Part shown: positions 22,313 through 34,613 of the stretch, one piece after another
Numbering within the stretch: position 1 is the first letter of the stretch
How the letters are laid out: the number at the start of each line of letters is the position of its first letter
Assembly (NCBI RefSeq): GCF_905404315.1
Contig: NC_066312.1
Location: 2,529,001 to 2,593,000, forward strand
Direction: 5' to 3'
Origin: Leptidea sinapis
Taxonomy: Eukaryota; Arthropoda; Insecta; Lepidoptera; Pieridae
DNA length: 64,000 nucleotides
The notes under the pieces: generated by a model
Told to the model about the DNA's origin: nothing
The model's input: only the letters and a program-made list of their open reading frames with translations
Database searches by the model: none
Program-made: the position numbers and the translations under genes

Positions 22313-22850
22313 TTTTATATTTATTTATTAAACTAACCATGGATGACTTAATCCGTATGCTCCATGGCCTCAATACAGCTTCTCAAGTAGTAGGTCTCAA
22401 AATGAACATGGACAAGAGGAACATCATGTCAAATATCCATCTCGTAACTACTCCCGTAACAATTGGGAACTGTACTCTCGAAATTATCGATAAGTACATC
22501 TACTTTGGACATATAATCCAGTTAGCCACGTCCAATTTCGCGAGAGAGGTCACTCTTCGAATCCAACTCGGATGGGCATCATTCGACGAAGGACGAAGGT
22601 TTTCAACCAGTGTGTGTTGCCAAAATCAGAAATGAGGAGATCCGTAGGAGAACCAAAGTTAACGTTATAACCGGACGGACAGTTAAGACCTCTAATGGCG
22701 ACCACGTATCGGAAGACGCAGTGTTGGTAGGACCCTCACAAGATGAGCCGACGATCTTGTCAAGATCGCCGGAATACGTTGGATGAGGGCAGCACAGCAC
22801 CGATCGTCGTGGAAATCTTTAGGGGAGGCCATCATCATTCATTTCTGTTT
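22313..22850 (+). mobile_element. RTE-type LINE fragment
   Basis: An open frame of 98 codons at 22339-22635 encodes HGLNTASQVVGLKMNMDKRN, TPVTIGNCTLEIIDKYIYFG and RIQLGWASF, the region after the YADD motif in RTE reverse transcriptases. After a deletion it continues to TTTAGGGGAGGCC at about 22830. The C-terminal KxxWAGHIARR part is missing. Confidence 0.75.
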
Positions 22851-23036
22851 CAGTATTTATAGCAAAACTAGGTTAATGTAACTGTACTTATCTAAGGCTG
22901 AAAGGTGACCTTAGTTATGATGATTTAATTAGTTACAGCCGGGAAAAGTAAGACTCATTAAGGTCACAAAATTTCTGAAAATTTAACAAAAACAATTATA
23001 ATATGTTAAAACTAAATAATGAAATAATGTACTTAC

Positions 23037-23116
23037 AACTTTGCCTTTATATTCTGGGCACTCACACTTTCTGCAGAACCATGGTCCTGTGGGAACTGCG
23101 ATTATTCCATAGCAGG
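23037..23116 (-). CDS. Alh: Alh exon 2 (end of first PHD)
   Basis: Acceptor ATATTTCAG, donor GTT|GTAAGT. It completes Ala37 and ends in phase 0 (residues 37-63). CYGIIAVPTGPWFCRKCECP supplies C38, C51 and C54 of the first PHD finger. GPWFCRKC is the typical closing motif. Confidence 0.95.
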
Positions 23117-23306
23117 CTGAAATATTTTTTGAGTAGATTATCTTTAAAATAGAAAGGGTATTTTATATTTTTAAATTGCATAATATATCATAGAAAGTCT
23201 TCACCCTCAACTACATATTATATTGATTAAATTATGATTGCTCATACTCATTTAAGTAAATTTGAAAATGTATATGGATAAATGTGATAAATGTGAGGTA
23301 CTATAC

Positions 23307-23415
23307 CTTGATGGACAGCAACATTACACCCATTTCCGTCACAATATACCAGCGGGTTGTCAGGCCAACCACGCTCATCAGAACAAACACAGCATCCTCC
23401 TACCATCTCCTTCAT
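23307..23415 (-). CDS. Alh: Alh exon 1 coding part, start codon and first PHD
   Basis: ATG at 23415 opens MKEMVGGCCVCSDERGW, which matches the family N-terminus at its second methionine block. Ligands C8, C11, C25, C30 and H35 are in this exon. The donor is CAAG|GTATAG. An acceptor TTTGCAG lies at 23444-23445, and an in-frame TGA at 23437-23439 precludes a longer N-terminus from this exon. The other two frames also stop before or across the ATG, so upstream exons, if any, are non-coding for this protein. Confidence 0.9.
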
Positions 23416-23443
23416 ATTGAATTCAGCATTATTACCTCAAAAC
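23416..23443 (-). promoter_or_regulatory. Alh: Alh 5' UTR segment in first coding exon
   Basis: Twenty-eight bases between the likely acceptor (AATTTGCAG) and the ATG. The context before the ATG is TTCAAT. The stop codon TGA at 23437-23439 is in frame with the start. Confidence 0.6.
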
Positions 23444-24198
23444 CTGCAAATTACTCACATCAGGTAATATTAACAAACATGAATAAAATCTTTATAAATG
23501 ATAATGTATTGTACTATACAATTCAATTCATAGGCTTTGGATACTACGAAATTCCAACCTAAACCTCAAAATAAGGACTCTGGTGGTATATTAAACCTAC
23601 AAATTTTTGCACAAATAATAATTGATTAAAATAATATTCTAATTCCATAACTGCAGATATCCACATAAAAATAATATTAAGCATTTTGATTATTCTAACT
23701 TAGAGTAGCAATACAAAAGAAAGCCACCAAAAATAATCGAATGCTGAGGAGGTGGGAAATTCTGAAAACTAAATAATTTTTTCTTAAAATTTTCTACCTC
23801 ACAGTATACACTATAGATTAACTTAAATTTTTAAACAACTATTTAGTTTAAATGATTTTAACTTAGACACAAAATGAATGAATTCACTTTCAATAACATC
23901 ATCAATAAATGATTTTAATGACTACTTCAAATTGTTTGCCGTGTAAACCTATTTCTATTGATAAGATTAATTTCTTCAATGTAAATATTATTGAGAATAT
24001 TACAAATAAAAGCGTAAATTTTCCATGCAGTTTGAATTACATATATAAGCCGAATAGATTAATGATTAAAGTATATAGAAAGAAAAAGTAAGTTAATATC
24101 AGAAGTACATATTGTATCTGAGTAATGATATTGTAGTAGAATACTATATATAATAAAAATATATCACAATAAAATTAGAATCTATACAGCATATAATA
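23444..24198. other. AT-rich sequence upstream of the first coding exon
   Basis: Probably intron separating the first coding exon from unrecognised 5' non-coding exons. No promoter motif or repeat family is evident. Confidence 0.4.
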
Positions 24199-24206
24199 GT
24201 CTATAC

Positions 24207-24715
24207 CAGGGGTTCCCAGACTTTTTCTGATTATGGTGCACCTACAGGGTTAATATTTTGTCTCGGCGCCCTAGCTAGTCGAAATAGTAGTACAATAGTT
24301 TATGAACTATTTTGCACCTATGGATACAAACATTAAAACATCCCTAACTTCTATATTCATACTAGCTGACCTGGCGTACCTCCAACTTATCTATATACAG
24401 CAGGACCTCTTTGATCCGAACTCGCAAAAATTCCCATTTTGATTCCTGGAGCTTTCGGATTACAGTACAGAAAATCTACACTATAATTTTTAAGAAATAA
24501 AACAAATAGTATTGTGAAATAACGTACCTATATTTATCTAATCATTCAAGGAGAGCAGTATTGTTGGTTTCCGAACGTAAGTATCTATTGCCGAGTGAAC
24601 GACACATGTAGGGCAATTTGAATTGTTTCCTTTTTAACCATCTAAGATTAGTTTTCGGAGAATGGTAAATAGGAAGAGCCTCACGGCGCCGTGGCGCACA
24701 GTATGAGAATCCCTG
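24207..24715. mobile_element. hAT-type MITE, 509 bp
   Basis: Starts CAGGGGTTCCCAGACTTTTT and ends, on the other strand, CAGGGATTCTCATACTGTGC. It is flanked by a perfect 8-bp duplication GTCTATAC (24199-24206 and 24716-24723). Terminal CAGGG and the 8-bp duplication are typical of hAT elements. There is no transposase. The interior at about 24360 holds an inverted Helitron 3' end (CTAGCTGACCTGGC). Confidence 0.85.
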
Positions 24716-24716
24716 G

Positions 24717-24835
24717 TCTATACTAATATTATAAAGAAGTTAAGTTTATGAGGTTGTACAGGATAATCTGTTTATCTTCAATACAGTAGTTAAACATGGC
24801 TCCAACTACTTTCAGAGGTTATGATAACTATGATT
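24717..24835 (+). mobile_element. Helitron 5'-end fragment
   Basis: TCTATACTAATATTATAAAG is identical to the 5' terminus of the Helitron at 6572. The hAT MITE ends two bases before it, and the target duplication overlaps the Helitron terminus. No 3' end is seen. Confidence 0.6.
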
Positions 24836-24974
24836 AGAAAATTAAATCTTTCCTATACGGGGACAAGACTTTCTTTTATGCACTCTATCATTACTTTTAC
24901 AGATGTGTTTTAAATAAGTCATACATCTTATCAGCTTAGAATTCACTATTCTAAAAATTATTTTAAATGGTTGT

Positions 24975-25660
24975 TTATTATATTTAATAACATGTTTAAA
25001 TTAATTATTTTAACATCAACATACGCCAATAAATATTATGTCATATATAAATTATTTCCATCTATAATACTGAGCAGAATAGCACCAAAGAATTCCAGTC
25101 CAGAATATTCTACAATCACTCACATCCATACTGTTGAGCAAATAATTGAAAAATATAAAGAATCCAACAAACCAGTTTACATAGCTTGCATAGATTATTT
25201 AAGTGTTTGACAGTTTAACACACTAATCTATTTGGAAAGCACTAAAAACAATAAAGTAAATTTGAAATATGTAAACATACTACAAAATATATAAAGTAAA
25301 GGAGTAAGTAGAATAAAGATGGAAAATAAAGGGTGAGAAATCCAAATTTAAAGAGGTGCAAGATAAGGGGACCCAATCTCACCAAAACTCTTTACAGCAG
25401 TCCTTGAGAATGTATTCCAAATAATATAATAGGGAAATAGCGGTCTTAGAATACAAACACCTCCAACAACTGATGGTTGCTGGGAAGATAGACGGATGAC
25501 GCCCCAGAGGATGCAGCCCTATAAGATGGTCTGACCAAATCCACACATCTCGGGATACCAGACATCATGACACACTGCATGTAGCCAAAGACAGACACAG
25601 ATGGGAAACTATTGTCAATAAGTTGAACCCTCAGCAATGATGAATATGATGCGAGAAGAA
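24975..25660 (+). mobile_element. RTE-type LINE, internally deleted
   Basis: Pieces in order: SRIAPKNSSPEYSTITHIHT and VEQIIEKYKESNKPVYIACI (reverse transcriptase), then KRGARQGDPISPKLFTAVLE in broken frame near 25350, then LQQLMVAGKIDG and CSPIRWSDQIHTS near 25470-25550. The YADD segment is deleted. The end near 25655 has GATGAATATGATG, a typical RTE-like tail. Confidence 0.75.
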
Positions 25661-27251
25661 TTCTCTATTAACTAAAGTATTCTGTTCAACAAAAATGGGA
25701 ATTACTACTATATTGACCAAGCAAGAATAATCCTTGCTCAAAACTTGGATAATAAATGCAATGACAAAAAAAGAATTTCCATCAATAAGGTGGTGGTAGT
25801 TGGCACTGTTAAGAAAATTATAACTGTAACGAATTGACTAAATGACTTTAAAGAGAATACCCCCAGACAGAAAATGATTTTCCAGTTTTTTAAAACGACA
25901 TTCAAGTATAGCGGCATGTTTTGCAGAATCTGAAAGCATTTCTAGAAGTCTGGTAACAAAAACTGCTTTTAGAAAGTGGCATGGTAGTTTAAAAGAATAC
26001 CAAGTCACTGAATGAAATGCAGAGCTTCTCATTTAGTAAATAATTTTCTTTTTATTTTGACGTTTTTTTCATGTTAAATCATAAATATTTTGTTGCAAGT
26101 TATAATTTAAGACACTTGTGTAATTGACATGAATTGCTTAATAAGGATCTGTTTATTAAATTACTGAAACAAAATTATGGGCCTAAAATGTTGTTTCAGT
26201 AATTTAAGTATGAGATGAAATTTGTTAAGTACAAAACTCATTAGTTTTTTTAATATAAAAATTTTCTTCATTAAAAGCAATCATTATATTTACTGGTTCA
26301 CTATTGGCACTAATGTCTGGTCTATAGCTGGTATAGTCTGGTCAACCTTAGGCACAATGTGACTTTCCACATTCATTTTTAAATAAAAGGAAACCTAATA
26401 GCTATTAAGAAAATCGGAATAAGAGACATGATTCTATGGTACACAAGGATTGCATTATTTTTTTTCTTGAAAGGATTATTGTAATAATTGAGTCACAAAG
26501 TCAAAATTACTTTTAAAACTTGCCTTAATTGATTTGTTACTGGTACACCCACCCTAGTACACAGCCGGAGAGACACTTGCACAATTTAAGTAAATTTTCC
26601 ACTGACTCGATAACAAGATATAATTAAGTTTTGAATTTATACATTTGTTTATGAGACATTGTTATTGTGAACCAATACATTGTGTGAGAAACAATGTAAC
26701 CAACACAGACTCAACAAAATGATAAGGGTCCAAAACAAACATATAAATCTTACACAAACTATTAATACAAGACCCTTAGCGAAAAGGTTATCTTAACTTA
26801 GTACTGTACTTTGAGTTCATTAAAATTAACATTCAAAACACCAATGCACAAACACAAAATGAATACTGATGACGATGTATTAAAAATGTTGGTCTTATAG
26901 TATTTATGTTTTTACTATCTATAACTTGCAAAGGAAGGTTTGATGCATAATTAAAATTAATAACTCACAAGCAGTTTTTTTACTGTTTGCAAAACAATTT
27001 TTGAAATACGAAAAAAATTCGTAAACAGCTATTTATTATTATGCTTTGTGTATTTTTAAGCGAAACAAAAAATGTCTTATTTAAAAAGATCAATAACGCT
27101 AACATAGGGTCACGAGTTTATATCTGCGCAGGTATATTGAAATACATGAGCAAATATTACATAAAAACTTATTTGAAATAATGTTAATTCCTGAATTTTT
27201 TAAATAATAATTATACACCAACAATAATATTGACACATCGGACAACATAAT
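25661..27251. other. AT-rich sequence, nothing recognised
   Basis: Weak open frames such as 25838-26032 have no homology I recognise and no codon bias. A short near-direct repeat of GTTTCAGTAATTTAAGTATG-like sequence near 26150-26210 is the only structure noticed. Confidence 0.35.
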
Positions 27252-27398
27252 ATGTTTGTGTTTTCGACAAGCGTCGGCTTAGACGCAAACAATTTGAAGT
27301 GCCATGGATGCAAAAATGAAGTGCTCAATGAGAATGATTTAACATATTTCCTCAAAGCTGCATATTTACCAAATCAAATAAAATCCTTTCATTGTTGA
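27252..27398 (+). CDS. Small ORF, 48 codons, hypothetical
   Basis: ATG to TGA frame with balanced codons in an AT-rich stretch. It encodes a CHGC pair (NNLKCHGCKNEVLNENDLTY) and ends in FHC, a possible zinc-binding spacing. No family recognised. Its length and lack of context make chance possible; it could also be an exon. Confidence 0.2.
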   Translation: MFVFSTSVGLDANNLKCHGCKNEVLNENDLTYFLKAAYLPNQIKSFHC

Positions 27399-27477
27399 AG
27401 AACTACAAAATCCAGGAATATAATCATTCATTCATCTTTTTTCCAATTTTATATACTTTTAAAGAATAGCACCTCAC

Positions 27478-27535
27478 CTGCGCGGGGCAGTATCTTAAAA
27501 CGCAGTTAATACACAAAATCGTAACTCATTGATAT
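27478..27535 (-). other. Possible 5' non-coding exon end
   Basis: On the minus strand a GC-rich patch TACTGCCCCGCGCAG is followed by a strong donor, GTGAGG. It lies 4 kb upstream of the first coding exon of Alh and is a candidate 5' UTR exon. There is no promoter evidence. Confidence 0.22.
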
Positions 27536-28286
27536 AATAAATATAAAAAATAAAATAATAAATAAATTCTAAGTAGTGTGATAAAATAATATAGGATAAA
27601 ATTATATTCAGGTAGGCTTAAATTTCACAATACCCCCACCGCATCACAATTTATCAAGCTATCTACCTATCTGCCATGTTGAAATTCGAAAAACAAAATT
27701 GATTGAATGCTAGTTCTTTACCGTAGACAGAGAACAGTTTAGTTTTGCTAGTATACTTTTTTATTTGATATTAAATTTTACTGATGTTATTTTTTATTAT
27801 TAAGAACGACACATCAGCGGCATTATGGCACAAAAATCGTATATGACTTGAATCACCTATAAATATGATTTTTCTCATATACTATAACTCATGTAATATT
27901 TACATTAATTTACTTTCTAAAATAATCTGAAAATTCACTATAATTACTGCTTAACAGAAATTATATATTATTTGCAATGACGTTCTATACAAATTGACAT
28001 ATCATACGCAGTCTGATAATAACTGAACGGCAAAAAAGTGCTTAAAGACAATGTACGCACACTTTTTTCCTAAATCTTGTGTCAACAAAAAAAGATGGTG
28101 TGACTTATCATCAGTAAGGTTATTTTATTTATATAAGATTGATATGCAGAAAGCGTAAGTAATTTAACAAAACGAATATTTTTTCATTAAATATGGTACA
28201 ATTATTGACAAGTCCCCAGACAAGATCCGCTTGTCAGGATGAGACAGATGAAAGGACACAGTCAGAAATATATACAATAAAGTCGC

Positions 28287-28975
28287 TCTTTTTAACCGAC
28301 TTCAAAAAAGGAGGAGGTTCTCAATTCGTTGATATGTTTTTTTATGTTTGTTACCTCAGAACTTTCGACTGGATGAACCGATTTTGATAATTCTTTTTAA
28401 TGTATTTGAAAGCGGGTGCTTCCCCTGTGGCCCCATTGCAATTTGGTCCAGATCTGACAATTGCAACCTTGAGAAAATCATTAAAGTCTTAAATTTGCTT
28501 AAAGTATGTGCACAACAAAACGAATAAATCAATATGGTGCCAGCCGATTACGATAATTCTTATTTTATTGGAAAGGATATTATATTTCAGAGGTAGTTTG
28601 GTAAGGATCTGGTTATGAGATCCATGACAAAGTAATGGAACTCTTCAATTGTTAGGAGCAAATTAACGATACTCGGCCGAATCTTATTTATGCCATCGAG
28701 ATATTTGAATCACCTGCCGTAACGTCGTTATGGTGAAGTTATTGTCGTAGTTGAGAATGATGATCAATGGAACTTCTTATCGACTTACAATTAGGGTGCG
28801 ATCTGTAGCAGAACTATCTACAATAAAATTGTAATGCACTTACGTTCATTGCTACATTGCAAAGTTTAGTAGATCTACACAAATTTAGACAAGTTATTAG
28901 TTAGTGTAGTTCAGATTTACTAAAAGTCTAAAAATAAAAAAAAAATAACAAAAAACAATCGACTTCAAAAACACT
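28287..28975. repeat. Interspersed DNA repeat with related ends
   Basis: It opens AACCGACTTCAAAAAAGGAG and shows CTCAGAACTTTCGACTGG and GAACCGATTTTGATAATTC, a repeat type I recognise as common in Lepidoptera. It closes near ATCGACTTCAAAAACAC, a direct echo of the opening. No coding region was seen. Confidence 0.5.
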
Positions 28976-29407
28976 ATTCCAAAACATTAGATATAATATG
29001 CACTAAAAAGTATAAAAATAATTGCATATATTATGTTGATGTCCGCTTTCACTACATATACCAAAAATACCCTGGAAAAGATATCTTAGTCTAAAAGACA
29101 AATTTTATTTAATTCAAGGAAGTTAACATTTAAATAACCAGTTAAACTTATTATTTTATATAAGTAAAAATGTTACATTTGAGTATTAGTTTCTCTCATT
29201 AAAGGTTACCTTAACTTATTTAAACCAAATCCCTTTAGGAAATAAAGATTAACAAATAAAAACACAAGCCAATAAATAAACATACAAACCTTCCCCTTTA
29301 TAATATGAATGTGATTTCTGATTAAAAACGTAAAAATACTCCGACTGAACAGATCTTGATCGGAAAATAGGGTTAGACTGACGAACATAAAAGCTATAGC
29401 AACTCAC

Positions 29408-29491
29408 TTTTTTGTCTGGGTTTAAAAAATACCTAACTGCTACCCCACTGATGTCACTGTCCAAATCGGGTTCTAAATTCAAAATACGCAG
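29408..29491 (-). CDS. Orphan exon-like block, 84 bp
   Basis: Acceptor AGTTTCAG and donor AAA|GTGAGT frame exactly 28 codons in phase 0: LRILNLEPDLDSDISGVAVR then YFLNPDKK. GC content is raised against its surroundings. It cannot join in frame to Alh, whose first coding exon has stops in all upstream frames. It is probably an exon of another minus-strand gene. The protein family is not recognised. Confidence 0.5.
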
Positions 29492-29581
29492 CTGAAACTG
29501 AAAAAGTGTTTACATTGCTGCCTATTGACCAATAATGTTTTAAACTACAGGAGTAAACGCAGAAATGTATAGACATAGCAG

Positions 29582-29622
29582 TCAAATATTATTAGGGTGT
29601 CAAATATTATTAGGGTGTATAT
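29582..29622. repeat. Short tandem duplication
   Basis: CAAATATTATTAGGGTGT occurs twice in succession. Confidence 0.8.
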
Positions 29623-29924
29623 TTTGTGGTATGTGCCATATTTCGGTTTTGATTTTGTATGAGGTGCATTGTCTATATGTATAGAACGTCATTGACTATT
29701 TGAAACTGCACAGCGAAGGGAAGCTTGTTGATTTCTCTTTCTTTACGTTATCCTAAGCCACAGAAAGAAGCAGTATATATTTTGTTAATAATAGAATTCC
29801 CACATTTGAAAAATTTATTAACGACTTTGACGAATATATTAAACATGTTTTATTGATGACGTAAATAACACTTTGGATGAATATACTGGGGAAATCGCTA
29901 TTAAATATATCTAGCGGACTTTAT

Positions 29925-30005
29925 TTCTTTTTTTAGGGAAAAGAAGGACAAATGAGCGAACGGACTAACTGATGTTAAGTTATTCCACCAACCCCCGACA
30001 CACTT
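29925..30005 (-). mobile_element. LINE family C 3'-end remnant
   Basis: AGAAGGACAAATGAGCGAACGG then GATGTTAAGTTATTCCACC is a decayed match to the inverted tail of family C (AGGAGGACAAACGAGCG ... GTTAAGTGATCACC). Confidence 0.45.
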
Positions 30006-30009
30006 TTTC

Positions 30010-32800
30010 TGAAGGTACTGAATCGCTAAATTTTCATTTTGATTTTATCAGTATTAGTGTAGTATATTAGTGTAAATTATATTTATATTTAGTGTTAATA
30101 TATTAGGTTTAGTGTTTAGCTAGAGTCCAGGTTAGTTTTTATGTATATCATAATATGAACAAGCCGCCTGACTTGACCGCTCCGGGGGCTGTGATAGTTC
30201 CCCCGGCGGCTAATTTTATTACTGTATCGATAACTAATGAATCGGAAATGGACACGGATAGTTCTGTTTCCTAGCGTACAAGTCGCAAAAGATCTCATTT
30301 ACATAAAATTTGCAAAACCTGTAATATGAAAGAGAGGAAGCACGCTCCGGCGGTGGGTGGTAAGACTGGATGTCGTTGTGGAGGCAATGAAATTAGTGAT
30401 ACTTCAATAGAAATTACAAATAAACCTTTGGAAACGCCTAATATCACTAGTGAAAGTAATCCAATAATTCCCTCAATACCCTCTATTGATTCAGACCCCA
30501 AAGCCTACATTTCTATTGGAAGGATAAAGTACAACGAAAATGACATAGCTCTATTTATTGTTCACGTATAAAGAGACACAAATTCACCAAATGACAGTAT
30601 CACTCTACACCCTGTTTCATTTGGCAGGTTCCTTAAAAAAAATATTCGAAATATTATTAATGGTTCATTAAATAAAATAGGCAGGAACAGAATGTCTTTA
30701 TCTTTCTCAAGTTTTACTGATGCTAACACCTTCATTGATAATTGCAACTTAGAAAAGATGAACTTAGTACTCGACACGATCGCACTGGTGGCGCACGCGT
30801 CTAGCGACAACTAGTATTTCTTAAACCTCTCGCGGTGTTTTTTGGTTTGCTTTAAATAATTTACACAATTATGGTTATGGCTGTGGAAGTTTTGGTCAGG
30901 AAGCATGAGACTGTGTTCAATGCAGTTCATGTTCTAGGCATTTTGACTACCAATGCTCAGGTATTATCGAGGCCGGGTACTGTAAACTGGTATAGAAAGG
31001 CAGGGAGCCTGGAGATGTCCTTCCTGCAAATCTGGAGGATCAGCTGTTTCACCTCGTAGAATTTCAGGAGAAAGCGGCTTATTACCCAAGCCAGTGACAT
31101 TGGATCAAGTCATGCAAGAGCTCAGAAATATCAAACGCACAGTGGATTCGATGTCAAACATTGTTGCGGGTATCGACAGCATTAAAAGTGATGTCAGCGA
31201 TTTGAAAACCTCTATGGGTCAATTCACATTAAAATTTCAAGGTCTAGAAGAAAGGATCCATGTTATAGAACAAGCCCAAGCTGAGGTTCTGAAAATGTTC
31301 TAAAAATCAAATAGAAAACTACAGACCTATTAGCAAGTTATGTTTGTTAGCAAAAATCTTAGAGCGTATTGTGTACAACCAGCTATACAATAATATTAAA
31401 TCAACTTTTATCCCTCAACAGCACGGTTTCTTGAGAGGAACGTCAACTGCGACAAATCTAATTACTTTTAATGATTACTCAACATTTCATATGGATAAAG
31501 GTTCTCAGGTTGACACTGTCTACACTGACTACAGCAAGGCTTATGACCGTATTGACCATAGTATACTACTGTCAAAATTATATTCTCTAGGCATCCATGG
31601 TGATTTGTATAGATGGTTTTCTTTCTACGTTTTAAATAGGTCTCAAGCGGTTGTTCTGAATGGTTATACCTCGGCGTGGGTTAATACTCCGTAAGGCGTT
31701 CCTCAGGCATCATTGTTGGGACCCCTGCTATTTGTTATATTTATTAACGATATCAGCTCATGCTTTTCGAATTCAGAGTTTTTATTATTTGCTGACGACA
31801 TGAAAATCTTTAAGACTGTTAACAATCTTCATCATGCTTTACTTCTCCAAGATGACTTGAACAGGCTGGATAACTATTGCACACTCAACAAGTTAGATTT
31901 GAATGTCTAAATGCTTTTTTATAAACTTTTCACGTAAACGAAACGTTTTTGAATATAACTATTATATATTATAAAAAATATTAAAGATATAGGTGTAATT
32001 CATGACAATAAATTAATGTTCGATGACCATGTTAATGCCGTAGTAAATAGAGCCTATCAGGCTTTTGGATTTATTATTCATGCTTCACAGAATTTTAAAA
32101 GAATGAAAACTATAAAAATTATCTATTGCGCCTACGTACGTAGTCATCTAGAGTACGGGTCTCAAATTTGGAATCCCTGTTATAAAATATACTCAGACAA
32201 CATCGAGAGAATCCAAAGGAAATTCACGCGTTACCTGTCATATAAATTTAATATACCAATGTTTGAATATCCACAGCGAAGCCTGATGTTCCATCTACTT
32301 CCATTATATTAGAGGCGAAACATGTCTGACATCGCGTTTTTACTGAAATTAGCCCAAAATAACATTGATAGTCCAGAGCTTCTTAGCAAAATTAATCTTA
32401 ATGTTCCTACTCGTAGTCTTAGGAAACCGGCTTTGTTTAGCATCGATTCCAGCCACACTAACTACCGGAAAAATAGCTTTTTTCCTCGTTGCATGCGGCA
32501 GTTCAATAAGCTTAACAATGATGACCGTTTTGACCTCTTTACTTGTAGTCCTCGTGTAGCTAAGAATGTGCTTACCAAAGACAGTGTCGATGTAAGTCTA
32601 ACATAAAAAAAGAAGCACATAATCTCATAAGTTAGAACCTATTTTGTGTTACAGTATTGTTTGTGTTATATAGTAATCTGAGCTTAAGCAATTTAAAAAC
32701 ATATGAGGAAGCTTGTAATTAGCATTTATTAATCTATTTGTTGTGTAAAATTTGTAAAAATGGCTGTAAGTTTCCCAAATAAAAAAAAATAATAAAAAAA
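30010..32800 (+). mobile_element. CR1/Jockey-type LINE with endonuclease deleted (family D)
   Basis: ORF1 runs from ATG at 30154 (MNKPPDLTAPGAVIVPP) to about 31303 with stops and frameshifts. It has a Cys-rich PHD-like end (AWRCPSCK near 31010) and a predicted coiled coil (LKTSMGQFTLKFQGLEERIH). Just 15 bases later the frame is already in reverse transcriptase (ENYRPISKLCLLAKILERIV), so the endonuclease is deleted. RT motifs: TDYSKAYDRIDHS, VPQASLLGPLLFV, LLFADDMKIF. The C-terminus ends near 32605. The 3' UTR ends in an A/TA-rich run at about 32800. Stops interrupt RT (TAA at 31693). Confidence 0.75.
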
Positions 32801-34613
32801 AGCATTTATTCCATCCCCTAAATCAAATAATGGCTATGAACAAGAGGTTTTTTAAAATATAATCAAAGAATATCACACTCCTGCAGCCCAAGATGACTAC
32901 ATCAGATATCATTCAAATTCTCATTCAGACATTAACCCAGTCTAATTTTTTAAATACCGTACAACCTTGCATCTATAATCGATATGTTCAACAATCCACA
33001 AACCCTTAAAAATTGCAGTACTTCAAAAAAATCTACAATGGAACTGTAGAGGTGCAGTTTCTAAAAAATCTGAAATAATATACTTCATAAACAAGTGTAA
33101 GGTAAATTTATATGCACTCTCTGAGACTTGGCTTAATCCAGGCTCCCCTTTTAAAATCCACGGATTTTCTTGCTTAAGGGATGATAGGTCTGATGAGTAT
33201 GGTAGTGCCGCTTTACTTATCAGAAACACTATCTCTTTGTATCCTCTATCACTTCCTACCTATAGTAATTTTTCCGTAGTAGCAGCATAGATTAATAATA
33301 TTTGTGTAGTTACTATATATATATATTCCTTCCGCTTCTTCTTCAGCTCTTCACAACTTTAACAGTCTTATCAAACGGCTTTCTCGTCCTTTTATAATTT
33401 TAGGAGATTTCAACTCCCATCATATTTCTATCTCTACATATTGTGGTGAAATGTTATTAGACATACCTGATTCTCATAATATTTATTTAATTCTGGTGCA
33501 ATAGATGCAAAGACGCACAGGACCAAACGAAAATATTAGTGCAATAGATCTTTCTCTTTCTTCGCCAAGTTTAGCTAAGGAAAGGGCTTCAACATGGATC
33601 TGTACTCAGTTCGATACTTTTTAACCTATATACTCATGAGTTGGAATCTTCACTTCCAAACTCTATTAACATGCTTCAATATGCTGATGATTTAGTATTA
33701 TATGCCATGGGTAAAACATTTAGTTCATTATGTAGCCGAATATCAAATTCCTTAGATTGCTTAAAACTTTGGATGGTTGAAAATAGTCTCAGCAATTCAC
33801 CTCTTAAAAGTTTGGTAGTTATCTTCACGCGTCAACGTTTACATCCTCCAATTTCCATATTTTACGATAATCGTCGAATACTATTACCCTGTCAAGTTTT
33901 TAGGAGTCGTTTTAGATTCAAAACTGACAGGAATGGCTCATTGTGAATACGTAGTTACTAAATGTGAAAAGCTTCTTAATGTAATGAGATGCCTCTCTTG
34001 TGTTTGGTAGGGTGCACATCCGTTTTCCCTGAAGCTACTTTACAATGCTACAGTACGGAGTATCCTTGATTACGGAACCTTCTTGTTAGAGCCCTGTAAT
34101 TTAGCAGGTGTAAGAAAACTAGATTCTATCCAATCAAAAGCTATGAGAATAATAACTGGATCCATGAAATCTAGTCCTTTGAATGCATTACAAGTAGATT
34201 GTAACGATCCCCCGCTTTATTTAAGGCCCCAGTTTTTGTCTGATCGTCTATTTTTTCGTTTTTTACAATTTTCAAATAGCCCCTTTATAACCAAATTAAA
34301 AACCCTCACGGATCTCATTAAATCATCAAGTTATTGGAATAACAAGCCACTCTCTTGTTTGGTAAAAATCTCCAAAGCTTGATTTATTTCAATGTAAATA
34401 TGAAGCCTTATCTACCATTCCGACTGAATTATATTGCAAATATAATAATATAGCCAATAATTATTTTAATTTTGTTGTTAAAGAAAACTGGCCAGGATGG
34501 CATCATATTTATACCGATGCGTCAAAACACAATTTAGAAGATTTTGTAGGAGTAGGAGTTTATCATGCCCAATATTTATTGAATAAGGCGTTACTTTGCG
34601 GAAATCCATAATT

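Larger units (their letters stand above)
2734..23443 (-). other. Alh: Alh (AF10/AF17-like) gene span, 5' end and middle; 3' end not in window
   Basis: Fifteen minus-strand exons with AG acceptors and GT donors join in phase to 553 codons without a stop. Residues 1-184 form a PHD finger, zinc knuckle and extended PHD finger (PZP module) characteristic of AF10/AF17 and Drosophila Alhambra. In the family this module binds histone H3, and the proteins work with DOT1-type H3K79 methylation in the nucleus. Residues 185-553 are rich in Ser, Pro, Thr, Ala and Gln and probably disordered. The octapeptide/leucine-zipper that recruits DOT1L lies nearer the C-terminus and is not seen here. Introns range from 190 bases to over 3 kb and carry most of the mobile elements listed below. 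Confidence 0.88.
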
